Shown piece by piece: positions 9,937 to 20,024 of a stretch of 64,000 nt of DNA. The notes under the pieces were generated by a model that searched no databases, was not told where the DNA came from, and worked only from the letters and a program-made list of their open reading frames with translations. The stretch's first letter is position 1. The number at the start of each line of letters is the position of its first letter. The position numbers were made by a program, and so were the translations under genes. Source of the DNA: Arthrobacter sp. Hiyo8 (GTDB taxonomy: Bacteria; Actinomycetota; Actinomycetes; Actinomycetales; Micrococcaceae); the NCBI GenBank assembly GCA_001549895.1, contig AP014719.1, forward strand, positions 992,001-1,056,000. The letters are read 5' to 3'.

Positions 9937-10350
9937 ATGCGCACTTCGCCCAACCGCCTGATCGCCACCATCTTTGGAGCCGTCTACCTGCTCGTGGGTG
10001 TCGTTGGATTCTTCGTCACCTCGGGAATTGGATTCTTCGCTACCGAGGGTGCCAATCTGATCATCTTTGCGGTAAACCCCCTGCACAACATCATCCACCT
10101 CGCTATCGGCGCCGCCCTGCTCTACGCGGGCATGAACAGCACCGTGCTGTCCAAGACCATCAACACCACAGTCGGTGCGGTCTACTTGCTTGTCGGCATC
10201 CTCGGACTGTTCCTCGTGGGCTCCGCGCTGAACATCATTGCCCTTAACGGCGCAGACAACGTCCTGCACTTGGCCAGCGCTGTGGTCCTCCTCGGCATCG
10301 GCCTCTCGCAGGACAAGGTTCCGGCCACCACCGCCAGGGCCCACGTCTAG
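9937..10350 (+). CDS. DUF4383 family membrane protein
   Basis: 137 aa, intact, with four membrane segments, starting MRTSPNRLIATIFGAVYLLV. It has the repeated AVNPLHNIIHLAIGAALLYA and NGADNVLHLASAVVLLGIGL halves (N..H..H pattern) characteristic of DUF4383. A ribosome site (GGAAGG) lies before the ATG. Function is unknown; such proteins are common in actinobacteria. It is followed by another membrane-protein gene 29 bases downstream. Confidence 0.8.
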   Translation: MRTSPNRLIATIFGAVYLLVGVVGFFVTSGIGFFATEGANLIIFAVNPLHNIIHLAIGAALLYAGMNSTVLSKTINTTVGAVYLLVGILGLFLVGSALNIIALNGADNVLHLASAVVLLGIGLSQDKVPATTARAHV

Positions 10351-10379
10351 AAAACCCGGAAATCCGGAAGGAGCCGTCC

Positions 10380-10939
10380 GTGTCAGCTCAAGCAGCGACG
10401 TCCGTAGGACCCACCGCCGGGGCATCCCTCACCCTGTTTTCGTGTTTCGCGGGAATGGGGGCCGGCCTCGTGGAGCTTTCCATCGCATCCAGCTACATTT
10501 CGGGCCGGGGACCCCTTGTGTGGCGGGCGGCATCTTCGCGGCCTGGGGCCTGGCGCTTCTCGTCAGCTCGATTGGCAGCCTCCAACGGGGCGGCTCCGGT
10601 TCCGTAAACCAACAACCCTGGGCCTCCTCGCGGCCGTGCTGGTCCACGTCGGATTCCTGGTTGCCGGTCTGGCCCAAAGAGTGCTCGACGGCGGGCATCT
10701 GGCAGCTCTGTTCCTGGTCCTGATGGCACTGGGATCCTCTGCCTGGCTAGCCCGAAGGTTCCGCAACGACGTCGGCGGAGTAGCGCAGGCTCCCCGCGGG
10801 CCGGCGCGCTTTTGGGCGCAGCCTTTGCCGCCGCCGTCGTGGTCGCAGCAATTACGACGCCGGGGCTCGCCGCCTCGGTAGCCGGAGCGCACGCCGTCCC
10901 CACGGTGAGCACTCCCTGCCGGGCGGCCACAACCACTAA
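10380..10939 (+). CDS. small polytopic membrane protein, frame-slipped
   Basis: Joined across at least four slips, the reading is about 187 aa from GTG at 10380 (GGAAGGAG upstream). Segments include SLTLFSCFAGMGAGLVELSI, GGIFAAWGLALLVSSIGSLQ, LGLLAAVLVHVGFLVAGLAQ, AALFLVLMALGSSAWLAR and LLGAAFAAAVVVAAITTPGL, so about five membrane helices. The likely His-rich end, HGEHSLPGGHNH, stops at the TAA at 10937. I do not recognise a family. Joining the frames is my inference. Confidence 0.6.
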
Positions 10940-10972
10940 GCGGATGCCCGCTCACCTTTTGGTGAAAAATGT

Positions 10973-11008
10973 GGATCCCTCCTGCAGATCTTTCTGCAGG
11001 AGGGATCC
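10973..11008. terminator. 15-bp perfect hairpin, bidirectional terminator candidate
   Basis: GGATCCCTCCTGCAG pairs perfectly with CTGCAGGAGGGATCC around a 6-base loop. It lies between the ends of convergent genes. No long U-run follows on either strand, so it may be a weak or Rho-assisted terminator. Confidence 0.7.
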
Positions 11009-11015
11009 GCCATTT

Positions 11016-11070
11016 GGCCTTGTTTGTGAGCGAGCGTCACTCCGAAGGGCCTTGTTTGTGAGCGCGCGTC
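11016..11070. repeat. two 23-bp direct repeats
   Basis: GGCCTTGTTTGTGAGCGNGCGTC occurs at 11016-11038 and 11048-11070 with one mismatch (period 32 bp), between the hairpin and the symporter stop codon. No role is known. Confidence 0.8.
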
Positions 11071-11082
11071 GGACGGGTACTC

Positions 11083-12698
11083 CTAGTGGTTCACCGCTTT
11101 CTCGGCTCCGACGCCGGTCAGGGAGCGGACTTCCATCTCGGCCTGCTTTGCCGTGTCTTCGCGCCGCTTGTCCACCACGGTTCCGAGCCAGCCGAGCAGG
11201 AAGGCGAGTGGGATGGACACGATTCCCGGGTTGCTCAGCGGGAAGACAGCGAAGTTGGCACCCGGGATCATGGACGTCTTGGCGCCGGAAACAACCGGCG
11301 ACAAGGCAATCAGGATGATGGCCGCCGCAAGTCCGCCGTACATGCTCCAGGTGGCGCCCTGGGTGGTGAACTTCTTCCAGAACAGGGAGTAGAGGATGGT
11401 CGGCAAATTCGCGGACGCCGCCACTGCGAAAGCGAGGGCAACGAGGAACGCTACGTTCTGCCCATTGGCGAAAATACCGCCAATGATCGCAAGGACCCCG
11501 ATGACCACCACAGTCCGCCGGGCCACTTTTACCTCGGTTCCGGCGCCGGCTTTGCCCTTGGAAATGACGTTCGCATAGATATCGTGGGCGAACGACGCCG
11601 CCGCCGTGATGGTCAAACCCGCCACCACCGCCAGGATCGTGGCGAACGCGACGGCCGAGATGAAGCCGAGCAGCAACGGCCCGCCCAAGTGGAACGCCAG
11701 GAGCGGCGCCGCGGAGTTCACCCGCCCGGGGCCGATTTGATGGTGTCGGCTCCAACGAGGGCTGCCGCGCCGTAGCCGAGGACCAGGGTAAACAGGTAGA
11801 ACAACCCGATCAGCCAGATGGACCAGACCACCGATTTGCGGGCTTCCTTGGCCGTTGGCACGGTGTAGAAGCGCATCAGCACGTGTGGCAGGGCGGCTGT
11901 GCCGAGGACGAGCGCCATCCCAAGGGACAGGAAATCGAGCTTGGACGTGTCGGTCTTGCCGTACTGCAGGCCGGGGTTCAGCACGTTGGGGTTCTTGGCG
12001 GTATCCGCTGCGGCACCCAACAGGTTGGACAGGTTGAAGCCGTAGATGGACAGCACCCAGAGCGTCATGACTGCCGCACCGCAGATGAGCAGCACGGCCT
12101 TGATGATCTGGACCCAGGTGGTGCCCTTCATTCCGCCGATCAGCACGTACATGATCATGAGGGCGCCGACGACGACGATCACCAGGGCTTGTCCGCCCCA
12201 GTCGCCGATGCCCAAGAGCAAGGAAATGAGGCTTCCGGCGCCGGCCATCTGCGCCAGCAGGTAGAAAAAGCAGACGACCAAAGTCGTGAGGGCCGCGGCG
12301 ATCCGCACCGGGCGCTGGCGCAGCCGGAAGGAAAGCACATCGGCCATGGTGAACTTACCCGTGTTGCGCATGAGTTCCGCGACAAGCAGCAACGCGACAA
12401 GCCATGCGACGAGGAACCCGATCGAATATAGGAAGCCGTCGTAGCCGTTGACGGCGATCGCCCCGGTGATCCCGAGGAAGGAGGCCGCGGAGAGGTAGTC
12501 GCCGGCGATGGCGGTGCCGTTCTGCGAACCGGTGAACGAGCGCCCGGCGGCATAGTAGTCGGCAGCCGTTTTGTTGTTCCGGCTGGCCCGGAAGACGATC
12601 ACCATGGTGACCAGGACGAACAGGGCGAAGATACCCATGTTCAACAGCGTGGTGTCCTTCAGCGCGGCAACGTTGACCATCGGGACCATGGCACTCAT
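11083..12698 (-). CDS. actP: cation/acetate symporter (sodium:solute symporter family), frame-slipped
   Basis: About 539 aa with ~13 membrane helices. ActP-like features: YYAAGRSFTGSQNGTAIAGD, YLSAASFLGITGAIAVNGYD near the N-terminus, then AALPHVLMRFYTVPTAKEAR. It imports acetate or a related short monocarboxylate with a cation. One slip near 11718 (a GGG run) splits it in two. The start ATG overlaps the stop of the DUF485 gene (ATGA), the classic YjcH-ActP pairing. A CRP-type site upstream and a LytS/LytTR pair next door suggest carbon-source control. Confidence 0.88.
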
Positions 12699-13070
12699 TT
12701 CGCCGCCCCCTCACGGTGCTGCCCTTGTCGAACTCATGGCCCTCGATCTCATTCCGGATTTCCGTGGCTATCGGGTCCAGCTTCCGGTTGGAGTAGTGAA
12801 CGTACCAGCCCGTAATTCCGAAAGTTGAGACGAACTGCAGCAGGCCCAAGACCAGGCCGACGTTGATGTTGCCCCACAGCTTGGTGGACATGAAGCCCAC
12901 CGCGTAGTCAGCCAGCAGGACGTAAGCGAAGTACCAAAGCAGGAATGCGATGGCCATTGGAAAGACAAAACTGCGGTGGCGCTTGCGAAGCTCCTGAAAC
13001 TGCCCGTTTGCTGGACTTCCTGGAAATCAACGGACGCCGCTGCGTCCGGTGTCTGGGCCTCGTTACCCAT
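12695..13070 (-). CDS. DUF485 membrane protein (YjcH-like), partner of the symporter
   Basis: About 125 aa from ATG at 13070, preceded by GGAGGAAGCC. It starts MGNEAQTPDAAASVDFQEVQ and has two membrane segments (FPMAIAFLLWYFAYVLLADY, NVGLVLGLLQFVSTFGITGW) and the YVHYSNRKLDPIA region typical of DUF485. Slips occur near 12990 and at the G run near 12705; repair of the latter ends the gene TVRGAAK with its stop overlapping the symporter ATG. DUF485 proteins are almost always encoded directly before acetate-type symporters. Confidence 0.83.
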
Positions 13071-13120
13071 GGCTTCCTCCTGGTTGTGGACGTCTACATC
13101 GACCACACACTCCTGGCCGA

Positions 13121-13136
13121 TGTGACTGGAATCACT
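13121..13136. promoter_or_regulatory. near-consensus CRP/GlxR-type site upstream of the acetate symporter operon
   Basis: TGTGA-CTGGAA-TCACT, 9 of 10 consensus positions, about 50 bp upstream of the DUF485 start and about 100 bp upstream of the divergent sensor kinase. Acetate uptake genes are known GlxR targets in Corynebacterium, which supports the call by analogy. Confidence 0.5.
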
Positions 13137-13234
13137 ATCCGCCGGGCAACTGCGCCACTTCCAGATTTCCCGGCATAGGCGTCGCCCAGCGGACACGTTG
13201 CTGCGCCGAACGGCGGGTTCGCTAGTCTTGCTCC

Positions 13235-14401
13235 ATGCCGGATTCCCCGCTCGTCACCGCCGCCGCCATTGCGGTCATCGTGCTCGCCGTGGCGATCGTC
13301 GTCGGGGTCGGCCTCAAGGTGATCCGTTCCTTCCGCGAGCTGGGAACAGACGCCGAGAGGGCCACCTACCAAACCCTGCACGCGGCGTCGCGCGCTGGAC
13401 AGCACCTGCGCACCGGGCTCCACGCGGCGGGAGCTGCCAAGGCAAGCAAGCAATTGCGTTCCCTGCTTGGCTGCGACGCCCTGGCGATCACCGACACCGA
13501 GTCAGTCCTGGCGTGGGATGGCGCGGCGGAAGAACTCAAAGCCTCCCTGATGGAGCTCGCCTCCGGGGTTCTCTCCGACGGACGGACCGTGGTTGTCCCG
13601 GCGTCGCACGAGCTGAACGCCGTCGTGGCACCGATCAGGGCCGGAAACCGCGTGGTGGGGGCGGTCGCCGCCTTCGCGCCGCAAACCGGTGCGGGGTTGG
13701 TCCGGGCGACAAGCGAGCTGGCCGACTGGGTGGCGGTGCAAGTGGAGTTGGCCGAACTCGACGCTTCCCGCACCTTGCTCATGGAGGCCGAAGTCCGGGC
13801 CCTGCGCGCACAAATCAGCCCCCACTTCATCTACAACTCGCTCAACGCCATTGCGTCGTTCATCAACACCGATCCCGCCAGGGCACGCGAGTTGGTGGTC
13901 GAGTTCGCGGATTTCACTCGGTACTCCTTCCGCCGCCACGGGGATTTCACCACCTTGGCGGAAGAACTCCGGAGCATCGACCGCTACTTGCTGTTGGAGA
14001 AGGCACGCTTCGGAGACCGGGTACAAGTGAGCCTCAGGATCGCGCCCGAAGTCCTGAGCACGGTGATTCCCTTCCTGAGCCTGCAACCGCTCGTGGAAAA
14101 CGCCGTGCGCCATGGGCTTGAAGCGAAGGAAGGACCCGGGCACATCACCATCTGCGCCAACGACTCCGGCGCTTTCGCGGAGGTCACCATCGAGGACGAC
14201 GGCGTGGGCATTGATCCGGAACACCTGCGCTCGGTCCTGGCGGGACACGCCGACGGCGACCATGTTGGACTGCGAAACGTCGATGCCCGCCTTCGGCAGG
14301 TCTACGGGGACGAACACGGCCTCGTCATCGAAACCGCACCGGGCGAGGGCACCTTGATCACCATCCGCGTGCCAAAGTCCCAGCCGAGCCATGATGCCTG
14401 A
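13235..14401 (+). CDS. LytS-type sensor histidine kinase
   Basis: 388 aa, intact. One N-terminal membrane helix (residues ~7-28, AAAIAVIVLAVAIVVGVGLK), a GAF-like region (~60-170), then the His_kinase domain with the phospho-acceptor in RAQISPHFIYNSLNAIASFI. The HATPase domain has LQPLVENAVRHGL (N box) and DDGVGI (G1). It differs from 5TM-Lyt sensors in having only one helix, so it may sense a cytoplasmic cue. It is divergent from the DUF485/symporter pair, and its LytTR partner starts 15 bases after its stop. It probably controls carboxylate uptake, as YpdAB and BtsSR control pyruvate transporters in E. coli (inference). Confidence 0.88.
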   Translation: MPDSPLVTAAAIAVIVLAVAIVVGVGLKVIRSFRELGTDAERATYQTLHAASRAGQHLRTGLHAAGAAKASKQLRSLLGCDALAITDTESVLAWDGAAEELKASLMELASGVLSDGRTVVVPASHELNAVVAPIRAGNRVVGAVAAFAPQTGAGLVRATSELADWVAVQVELAELDASRTLLMEAEVRALRAQISPHFIYNSLNAIASFINTDPARARELVVEFADFTRYSFRRHGDFTTLAEELRSIDRYLLLEKARFGDRVQVSLRIAPEVLSTVIPFLSLQPLVENAVRHGLEAKEGPGHITICANDSGAFAEVTIEDDGVGIDPEHLRSVLAGHADGDHVGLRNVDARLRQVYGDEHGLVIETAPGEGTLITIRVPKSQPSHDA

Positions 14402-14416
14402 GGCTAATCTATAACC

Positions 14417-15134
14417 ATGATCAACGTACTCGTCGCCGACGACGAGCTCCCGGCGGTTGAAGAGCTCGCCTTCCTGCTGGGCGGGACGAGCGTATCGGCG
14501 CAATCCACCGCGCAATCTCGGGCGCCGAAGCCCTCAGCGCCCTCGAAACGGAATCCGTGGACGCGGTCTTCCTGGACATCCACATGCCCGCGCTTTCCGG
14601 TTTGGACATCGCCCGCGCCATCTCGCGCAGCCCCGCCCTCCCGCCGTCGTCTTCGTGACCGCCGACGAAGACTGCGCGCTGGAGGCATTCGAACTGGCTG
14701 CCGTCGACTACCTGCTCAAGCCGGTGCGTGCCGAACGCCTGGCGAGGTCCGTCAGCCGCATCAGCGAGCTCATCAAGGACGGCAGCAAGGTACCGGAGAT
14801 GATCACGGTTGACCAAGGCGGAACAACCCGGATGATCCGGAGGGACGACGTCAGCTATGTCCAGGCCCAGGGAGACTACGCCCGGCTGCACACCGCGGAG
14901 GCAAGCTACCTGATCCGGGTACCCCTGAGCGACCTCGAACAGCAGTGGGCGGAAGCCGGATTCATCCGCATCCACCGCTCATACCTGATGTCGCTGAACC
15001 ACGTGGGGCACATGAAACTTGCCGCCGCACGCCCCAGCGTCACGGTGGCCGGAGCCGAACTGCCGATCAGCCGCAGGCACCTTCCGGCCGTGCGGGACAA
15101 GCTCGAGGCCACCCGGATCCGGCCCCAAGGATGA
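14417..15134 (+). CDS. LytTR-family response regulator, frame-slipped
   Basis: About 239 aa. The receiver domain begins MINVLVADDELPAVEELAFL, with the phospho-Asp in ESVDAVFLDIHMPALSGLDI. The C-terminal LytTR DNA-binding domain has YVQAQGDYARLHTAEASYLI and GFIRIHRSYLMSLNHVGHMK. Slips occur near 14485 (GGGCGGGACG) and near 14640 (the CTCCCGCCG run). Its stop overlaps the next DUF485 start (ATGA), so sensor, regulator, DUF485 and symporter form one operon. Confidence 0.87.
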
Positions 15135-15492
15135 CGCGGGTGAGGGTTACGGCCCGCAATCAGTTGCCAGGGTAGCCCCCAAGCGTCCGTACAATTCACG
15201 CGAGGCCGCCGAAGACTCCGACGTCGGGCAGGTCTTCGTCCGGTCACTCATCCGTTCGCAGTTGCGCCTTGCCGTAGTTGTGGCTTCCGGATTCCTGCTG
15301 GTGCTGGCCGCCTACGGTGCCATGGTGGCGCTGGTCCCCCAGCTCGCGCAGATGCGGATTCTGGGCGTCCCGGTAAATTGGATCATCCTTGGAGTAGCGC
15401 TCTATCCGGTGATCGGCCTGAGCGCATGGCTCTACAACCGCTCCGCGGCACGGAACGAAGCCCGCTACCGCGATCTTGTGGAGGAGAAGTGA
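15131..15492 (+). CDS. second DUF485 family membrane protein, frame-slipped
   Basis: About 120 aa from the ATG overlapping the regulator stop. The first 14 codons run into TAG at CCAGGGTAG; one extra G restores the frame into VAPKRPYNSREAAEDSDVGQ. Two membrane segments follow (LAVVVASGFLLVLAAYGAMV and VNWIILGVALYPVIGLSAWL), then a charged tail, RNEARYRDLVEEK. Its stop overlaps the GTG of the symporter (GTGA). It is the partner of that symporter by analogy with YjcH/ActP. Confidence 0.78.
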
Positions 15493-16902
15493 ATCCCGCC
15501 GTCGGGCTCGCGGCTTTTCTGGGCGTGGCGCTTGCGACTGCGGGGATCGGCTTCTACGGCCTGCGCATTTCGCGCACCACGAGCGACTTCTACGTAGCAT
15601 CCCGCACTGTCCGGCCGTGGTGGAATGCCTCGGCGATCGGCGGCGAGTACTTGTCGGCAGCGAGTTTCCTGGGCGTCGCGGGGCTGATCCTGTTGACGGG
15701 ACGGATGCTCTGTGGTTCCCGTGGGCTACACGGCCGGCTACCTGATGCTCTTGCTGTTCGTGGCTGCCCCCTTGCGCCGATCGGGTGCCTACACGATTCC
15801 GGATTTCACGGAGGCCAGGCTCCAGTCGAAAGCCGTCCGCCGCGTCACGAGCCTTGTGGTTGTTGCTGTCGGATGGCTCTACATCGTGCCGCAGCTTCAG
15901 GGCGCCGGGCTCACCATCCGGATCAGCACGGGATTGCCTTCCTGGGTGGGCTCCATCGCCGTCGTCGCGGTGGTCTGCGTCACGGTAGTGGCCGGTGGCA
16001 TGCGTTCCATCACCTTCGTACAGGCTTTCCAATATTGGCTCAAGCTCACGGCGTTGGCCGTTCCTGTGGTGTACCTGCTGTTGAACCAGTCGGGCGGCGG
16101 CTCACCGGTCCTGGCGGAAGCGTCGAGCAATCCCACGGGCCTTCCCGCGGCCGGGCTCTACCAAACTGTTTCGCTCCTGGTGGCGCTGCTTTTCGGAACG
16201 CTCGGACTCCCCCACGTCCTCGTCCGCTTCTACACCAACCCGGACGGCCAATCGGCGCGGCGGACCACCCTCATCGTATTGGGCCTGTTGTCGGTCTTCT
16301 ATCTATTCCCGACGGCGTCCGGCCTGCTTGGTCGGGTCTTCGCTCCTGAGCTTGCACGCAGCGGACGGCCCGACGCCTTGGTCCTGCTGCTGCCTGGAAA
16401 GCTGCTGGGCGGAATGCCGGGCGATCTCCTGTCGGCATTGGTGGTTGCCGGCGCGTTTGCCGCATTCCTCTCGACGACGTCGGGATTGGTGGTTTCGCTG
16501 GCCGGCGTCATCAGCCAGGACCTTCTTGGCGGGAGCGTGCGCGGATTCCGGGTGGCCGCCCTCCTGGCCGCCCTCGTCCCCTTGGCCTTTGCATTCACGA
16601 CGGATTCAATGGCCTTGGCCGGCAGCGTAGGGCTGGTGTTCGCCTTCACGGCGTCCACCATTTGTCCTGTCCTGCTGCTCGGCATTTGGTGGCGCGGCCT
16701 GAGCGACGCAGGCGCGATTGCCGGCATGCTGACGGGAGCCGTCCTCTGCGGGGGTGCGCTGGTATCGAGTACGGTCATCGGTTCCGCTGCGCCCGGATGG
16801 ATTGCCCAGCCCGCGGCGTGGACGGTGCCTGCCGCGTTTGCCGTGATGGTGCTCGTCTCACGGGCCACGAAACACCGGGTCCCGGGACTGTCACCCGGCT
16901 GA
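15489..16902 (+). CDS. second sodium:solute symporter (acetate/monocarboxylate type), frame-slipped
   Basis: About 471 aa from GTG at 15489. The N-terminus has SRTVRPWWNASAIGGEYLSA and ASFLGVAGLILL, the ActP signature region; further on come GGMRSITFVQAFQYWLKLTA and GTLGLPHVLVRFYTNPDGQS. A slip lies near 15712 (GACGGGACGG). It shares the HVLxRFYT motif with the actP gene on the other side of the two-component genes but is shorter. It is the last gene of the sensor-regulator-DUF485-symporter operon. Confidence 0.85.
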
Positions 16903-16954
16903 TGACCAGGCTTCACGTCCCGGAACGGCCGGTGGCCACGGAGCGCCAGCTCCG

Positions 16955-17539
16955 CTAGTCGATCGCCGCCATGAGCTCGACAACCCGGTCGAGGAAGGCA
17001 TCAACCTGCGCCTCTTCGTAGCCGTCGCGCCCGCGGGCCTCGGAGAAAGCGGCTCGGCGGACGTTGTCGACGCTCAGCGGTTTATCGTTTTCGAGGTAAC
17101 CGATCAGGGAGACGCACAAGGCATCGACCTCGGCGATGTTGTAGCTGCGCGCACGCTTCTTGTCCGGCCGGCGGAAACGCTCGCCATCAGGCCGGTGCAA
17201 GCGGCCCCGCAACACTCCTGAGAGTTTGCCGATCTTCAGCAACCAGGCTTCCTCGCCTTCGGCCGCTATCAGCTCGTCGCGTTCACGCCGGGCGAAGGCA
17301 TCTTCGAGGCGGTCCAACGCGGCGTCCACAGCGGTAGCGTCGTATCCGCCCTTGACAGGATCAAACGAAACCGCCCGGACATCGCTGCTAACGATTTTCT
17401 CCGACGCCTCGGCCCGGTTTTCGAACGACAACCGGGCGCGCTGGAAAAACTGGTCAACTTGCTTTGCGTTGTAGCCATACTTGCTGTGCGCCACGCGCTC
17501 AAATGCTGCGGGGATCTGGCGACGAATGTCCACTGCCAC
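16955..17539 (-). CDS. DivIVA-domain protein
   Basis: 194 aa, intact. It contains repeated DivIVA-type motifs: HSKYGYNAKQVDQFFQRARL, DPVKGGYDATAVDAALDRLE and EARGRDGYEEAQVDAFLDRV. Each has the G-Y-(x)-V-D-x-F/A pattern found in polar/septal DivIVA and related YFGDE-type proteins. It is short and lacks a long coiled-coil tail. It lies just downstream of cdsA on the same strand. A role in cell-envelope growth is suggested only by family and location. Confidence 0.82.
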   Translation of the reverse strand: MAVDIRRQIPAAFERVAHSKYGYNAKQVDQFFQRARLSFENRAEASEKIVSSDVRAVSFDPVKGGYDATAVDAALDRLEDAFARRERDELIAAEGEEAWLLKIGKLSGVLRGRLHRPDGERFRRPDKKRARSYNIAEVDALCVSLIGYLENDKPLSVDNVRRAAFSEARGRDGYEEAQVDAFLDRVVELMAAID

Positions 17540-17560
17540 TGCTTTCCTTCTGGGTGGTTA

Positions 17561-18483
17561 TCAGGCGCCGCTCAACAGCGCGAAAAGAATATATGCTGCC
17601 GGGGCCGCGAAGACGATCGAGTCGAGGCGGTCCATGACCCCGCCGTGTCCGGGCAGGATACTGCTCATGTCTTTGACGCCAAGTTCCCGTTTGACCATGG
17701 ATTCCGCGAGGTCACCGGCAGTAGCGGCGGCCACCATGCCCACGGCAAGCACCACCCGACCCACCAGGGCCTGCCCAGGACGAAAACGCTGGCGAGGATC
17801 CCGATGACCATGGCACCTGCCACTGAGCCCGCGAACCCTTCCCAGGTCTTTTTGGGGCTGATCTTGGGGGCCATCGGGTGCTTCCCGAAGAGTGCCCCTA
17901 CGAGGTACCCGAAAGTGTCGTTGGACACCACCAGCAGCAGCATCACGGCAATCTGCCAGGCACCCGCGGGAACCTGCCCGCCGGGCCAGGGACCCGCCGT
18001 CGTCGCTCCCCCGCCTGCATGGAGGGGCACGATGGCAAAGCTGATCAGGAAAGGCACCCAGGCAAGCGTGAAGATTCCGGAGAAGACGCTGCGTGGAGCT
18101 CCCGCGGCGCTTTCGAGGGAACGCCAGAGCAGGACCGCCGTGCTGCTCAGCACCATCGCGAAGAGCAGGCTTTCGGTGCCACCGAAGTAAGCCGCAAGCG
18201 GCATCGCCACGGTACCTGTCAACACGGGGATGATCGGCATCCTGGTGCCCTGGCCTTCGAGCGCACGGAAAATTTCCCACACGCCGAGGACCGCAAACGC
18301 AGTGGTCAGGAGAACGAACCCCAACGGCAGGAACAGCAGCCCGCCGAGGACGGCGAAGAGCATGGCGAGTCCGACGCCGATGGCGGCCGGAAGATTCCGG
18401 CCCGCCCTGGGCGTCGGGTTGCCTCGTTGGCGTCTGGCGCGTGTGGGAATCCCCTGCGCGGGCGCCGGCTCAGCCTCGCTCAT
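17561..18483 (-). CDS. cdsA: phosphatidate cytidylyltransferase, frame-slipped
   Basis: About 307 aa. An N-terminal basic tail precedes about eight membrane helices. The C-terminal signature is present: SPKKTWEGFAGSVAG, then after one slip near 17760, AATAGDLAESMVKRELGVKD and SSILPGHGGVMDRLDS. It makes CDP-diacylglycerol from phosphatidate and CTP for membrane lipid synthesis. The ATG overlaps the frr stop (TGATG). The order frr-cdsA is standard in bacteria. Confidence 0.92.
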
Positions 18484-19039
18484 CAGACCTCGAGCAGCTC
18501 GGCTTCCTTGCGCTTGAGGAGCTCGTCGATACCGTCGACGTGTGCCTTGGTGATAGCGTCGAGTTCCTTTTCACCGCGGGCACCCTCGTCTTCGCCGGCT
18601 TCGCCGTCCTTGACGAGCTTGTCCAGGGCGTCCTTGGCCTTGCGCCGGATGCTTCGGATGGAAACCTTTGCGTCCTCACCCTTGCCTTTGACGATCTTGA
18701 CGTATTCCTTGCGGCGTTCCTGGGTGAGCTCCGGGATGGTGATCCGGATGACGTTGCCGTCGTTGGACGGATTGGCGCCGACCTCGGAGTCGCTCAGGGC
18801 CTTTCGATATCGCGCATTGAGGTCTTATCAAAGGGCGTGATCAGGATGGTCCTGGCGTCCGGGATAGCGAAGGAAGCCAGCTGCTGCAGCGGTGTGGGGG
18901 TGCCGTAGTATTCCACGATCACCTTGTTGTAGAGTCCGGGGTTCGCGCGACCGGTACGGATCGACGCGAAATCCTCCTTGGCTACCTCGACCGCCTTGTC
19001 CATCTTTTCCCCGGCTTCGAGCAAGGTTTCTTCGATCAC
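18483..19039 (-). CDS. frr: ribosome recycling factor, frame-slipped
   Basis: 185 aa after repair, the normal size. It starts [40 protein letters not shown] is the conserved tip/hinge segment, and [20 protein letters not shown] with [16 protein letters not shown] forms the C-terminal helices. One slip near 18800. It splits post-termination ribosomes with EF-G. A hairpin lies between pyrH and this gene. Confidence 0.94.
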
Positions 19040-19095
19040 GGTTTCTCCTCAGAAATAGTCGCGCCCCGGTCCACGGGCCGCAATGCACAATAAAT

Positions 19096-19114
19096 TTCCG
19101 CCCTGCGGGCGGAA
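19096..19114 (-). terminator. hairpin between pyrH and frr
   Basis: On the minus strand TTCCGCCC-GCA-GGGCGGAA is followed by ATTTATT. It is an 8-bp stem with a 3-base loop and a weak U-rich tail, so probably a partial terminator or processing site. Confidence 0.55.
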
Positions 19115-19140
19115 GAGTCCTAGAAATATCCTAGCCCTTG

Positions 19141-19878
19141 CTAGGGGGTGACCAGGGTGCCCAGCTTTTCGCCGAGGATGGCCCGGGTGACGTTCCCTTC
19201 GCCTTCCATGCCGAAGACAACCATGGACAAATTGTTGTCCTTGCACATGGTCATGGCGGTCTGGTCCATGACGCGGATGTCGCGGCGCAGGGCCTCGTCG
19301 TAGCTGAGCTTTTCGAGCTTCTCTGCCGTGGGATCCTTCTTGGGATCCGCGGTGTACACGCCGTCCACACCGCTCTTTGCCATGAGGACGACGTCGGCAT
19401 GCACTTCGAGTGCACGCTGGGCGGCCACGGTGTCGGTGGAGAAGTACGGAAGGCCTGCGCCTGCCCCGAAGATGACGACGCGGCCCTTCTCCATGTGGCG
19501 GATGGCACGGCGCGGAATGTAGGCCTCGGCCACCTGGCCCATGGTGATGGCGCTCTGGACGCGGGTCTCGACGCCCGCTTGCTCCAGGAAGTCCTGCAGG
19601 GCCAGGCAGTTCATAACTGTGCCGAGCATGCCCATGTAGTCGGCGCGGGAGCGATCCATGCCGCTTTGGGACAGTTCGGCGCCGCGGAAGAAGTTACCGC
19701 CGCCGACGACGATTGCCACCTCGACCTCGGACACGGCGGCGGCGATTTGCTTGGCGATGGCGCGGACGGTTTCCGGGTCAACACCAAGCTTTCCGCCGCC
19801 GATGACCTCGCCGGACAGCTTCAGCAGTACACGACGACGGGTCTTCTCCGGATGGATTGCAGTGTTCTCGGTTTCCAT
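19141..19878 (-). CDS. pyrH: UMP kinase
   Basis: 245 aa, intact. The amino-acid-kinase fold begins [40 protein letters not shown] is the phosphate loop, [18 protein letters not shown] follows, and the C-terminal [15 protein letters not shown] is typical. It phosphorylates UMP to UDP with ATP. ATG at 19878 follows GGGAAGGCACC. It lies in the rpsB-tsf-pyrH-frr-cdsA order. Confidence 0.95.
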   Translation of the reverse strand: METENTAIHPEKTRRRVLLKLSGEVIGGGKLGVDPETVRAIAKQIAAAVSEVEVAIVVGGGNFFRGAELSQSGMDRSRADYMGMLGTVMNCLALQDFLEQAGVETRVQSAITMGQVAEAYIPRRAIRHMEKGRVVIFGAGAGLPYFSTDTVAAQRALEVHADVVLMAKSGVDGVYTADPKKDPTAEKLEKLSYDEALRRDIRVMDQTAMTMCKDNNLSMVVFGMEGEGNVTRAILGEKLGTLVTP

Positions 19879-19980
19879 GGTGCCTTCCCGTTTGTGGACT
19901 CTGGCTAGATTATCTTGCTGGGGGCCGGGCAGAAAGCTGCCGGCTCTGGATGCACTCGGTGCGGGCCTGCCGTTGCATGC

Positions 19981-20014
19981 AAAAGGGGCGGCCACCGAAG
20001 TGACCACCCCTTTT
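19981..20014 (-). terminator. Rho-independent terminator after tsf
   Basis: Read on the minus strand, AAAAGGGGTGGTCAC, a TTCG tetraloop, then GTGGCCGCCCCTTTT: a 15-bp stem with two G-U pairs, ending in a T run. It lies 11 bases after the tsf stop codon. Confidence 0.88.
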
Positions 20015-20024
20015 GTATGTCTAA

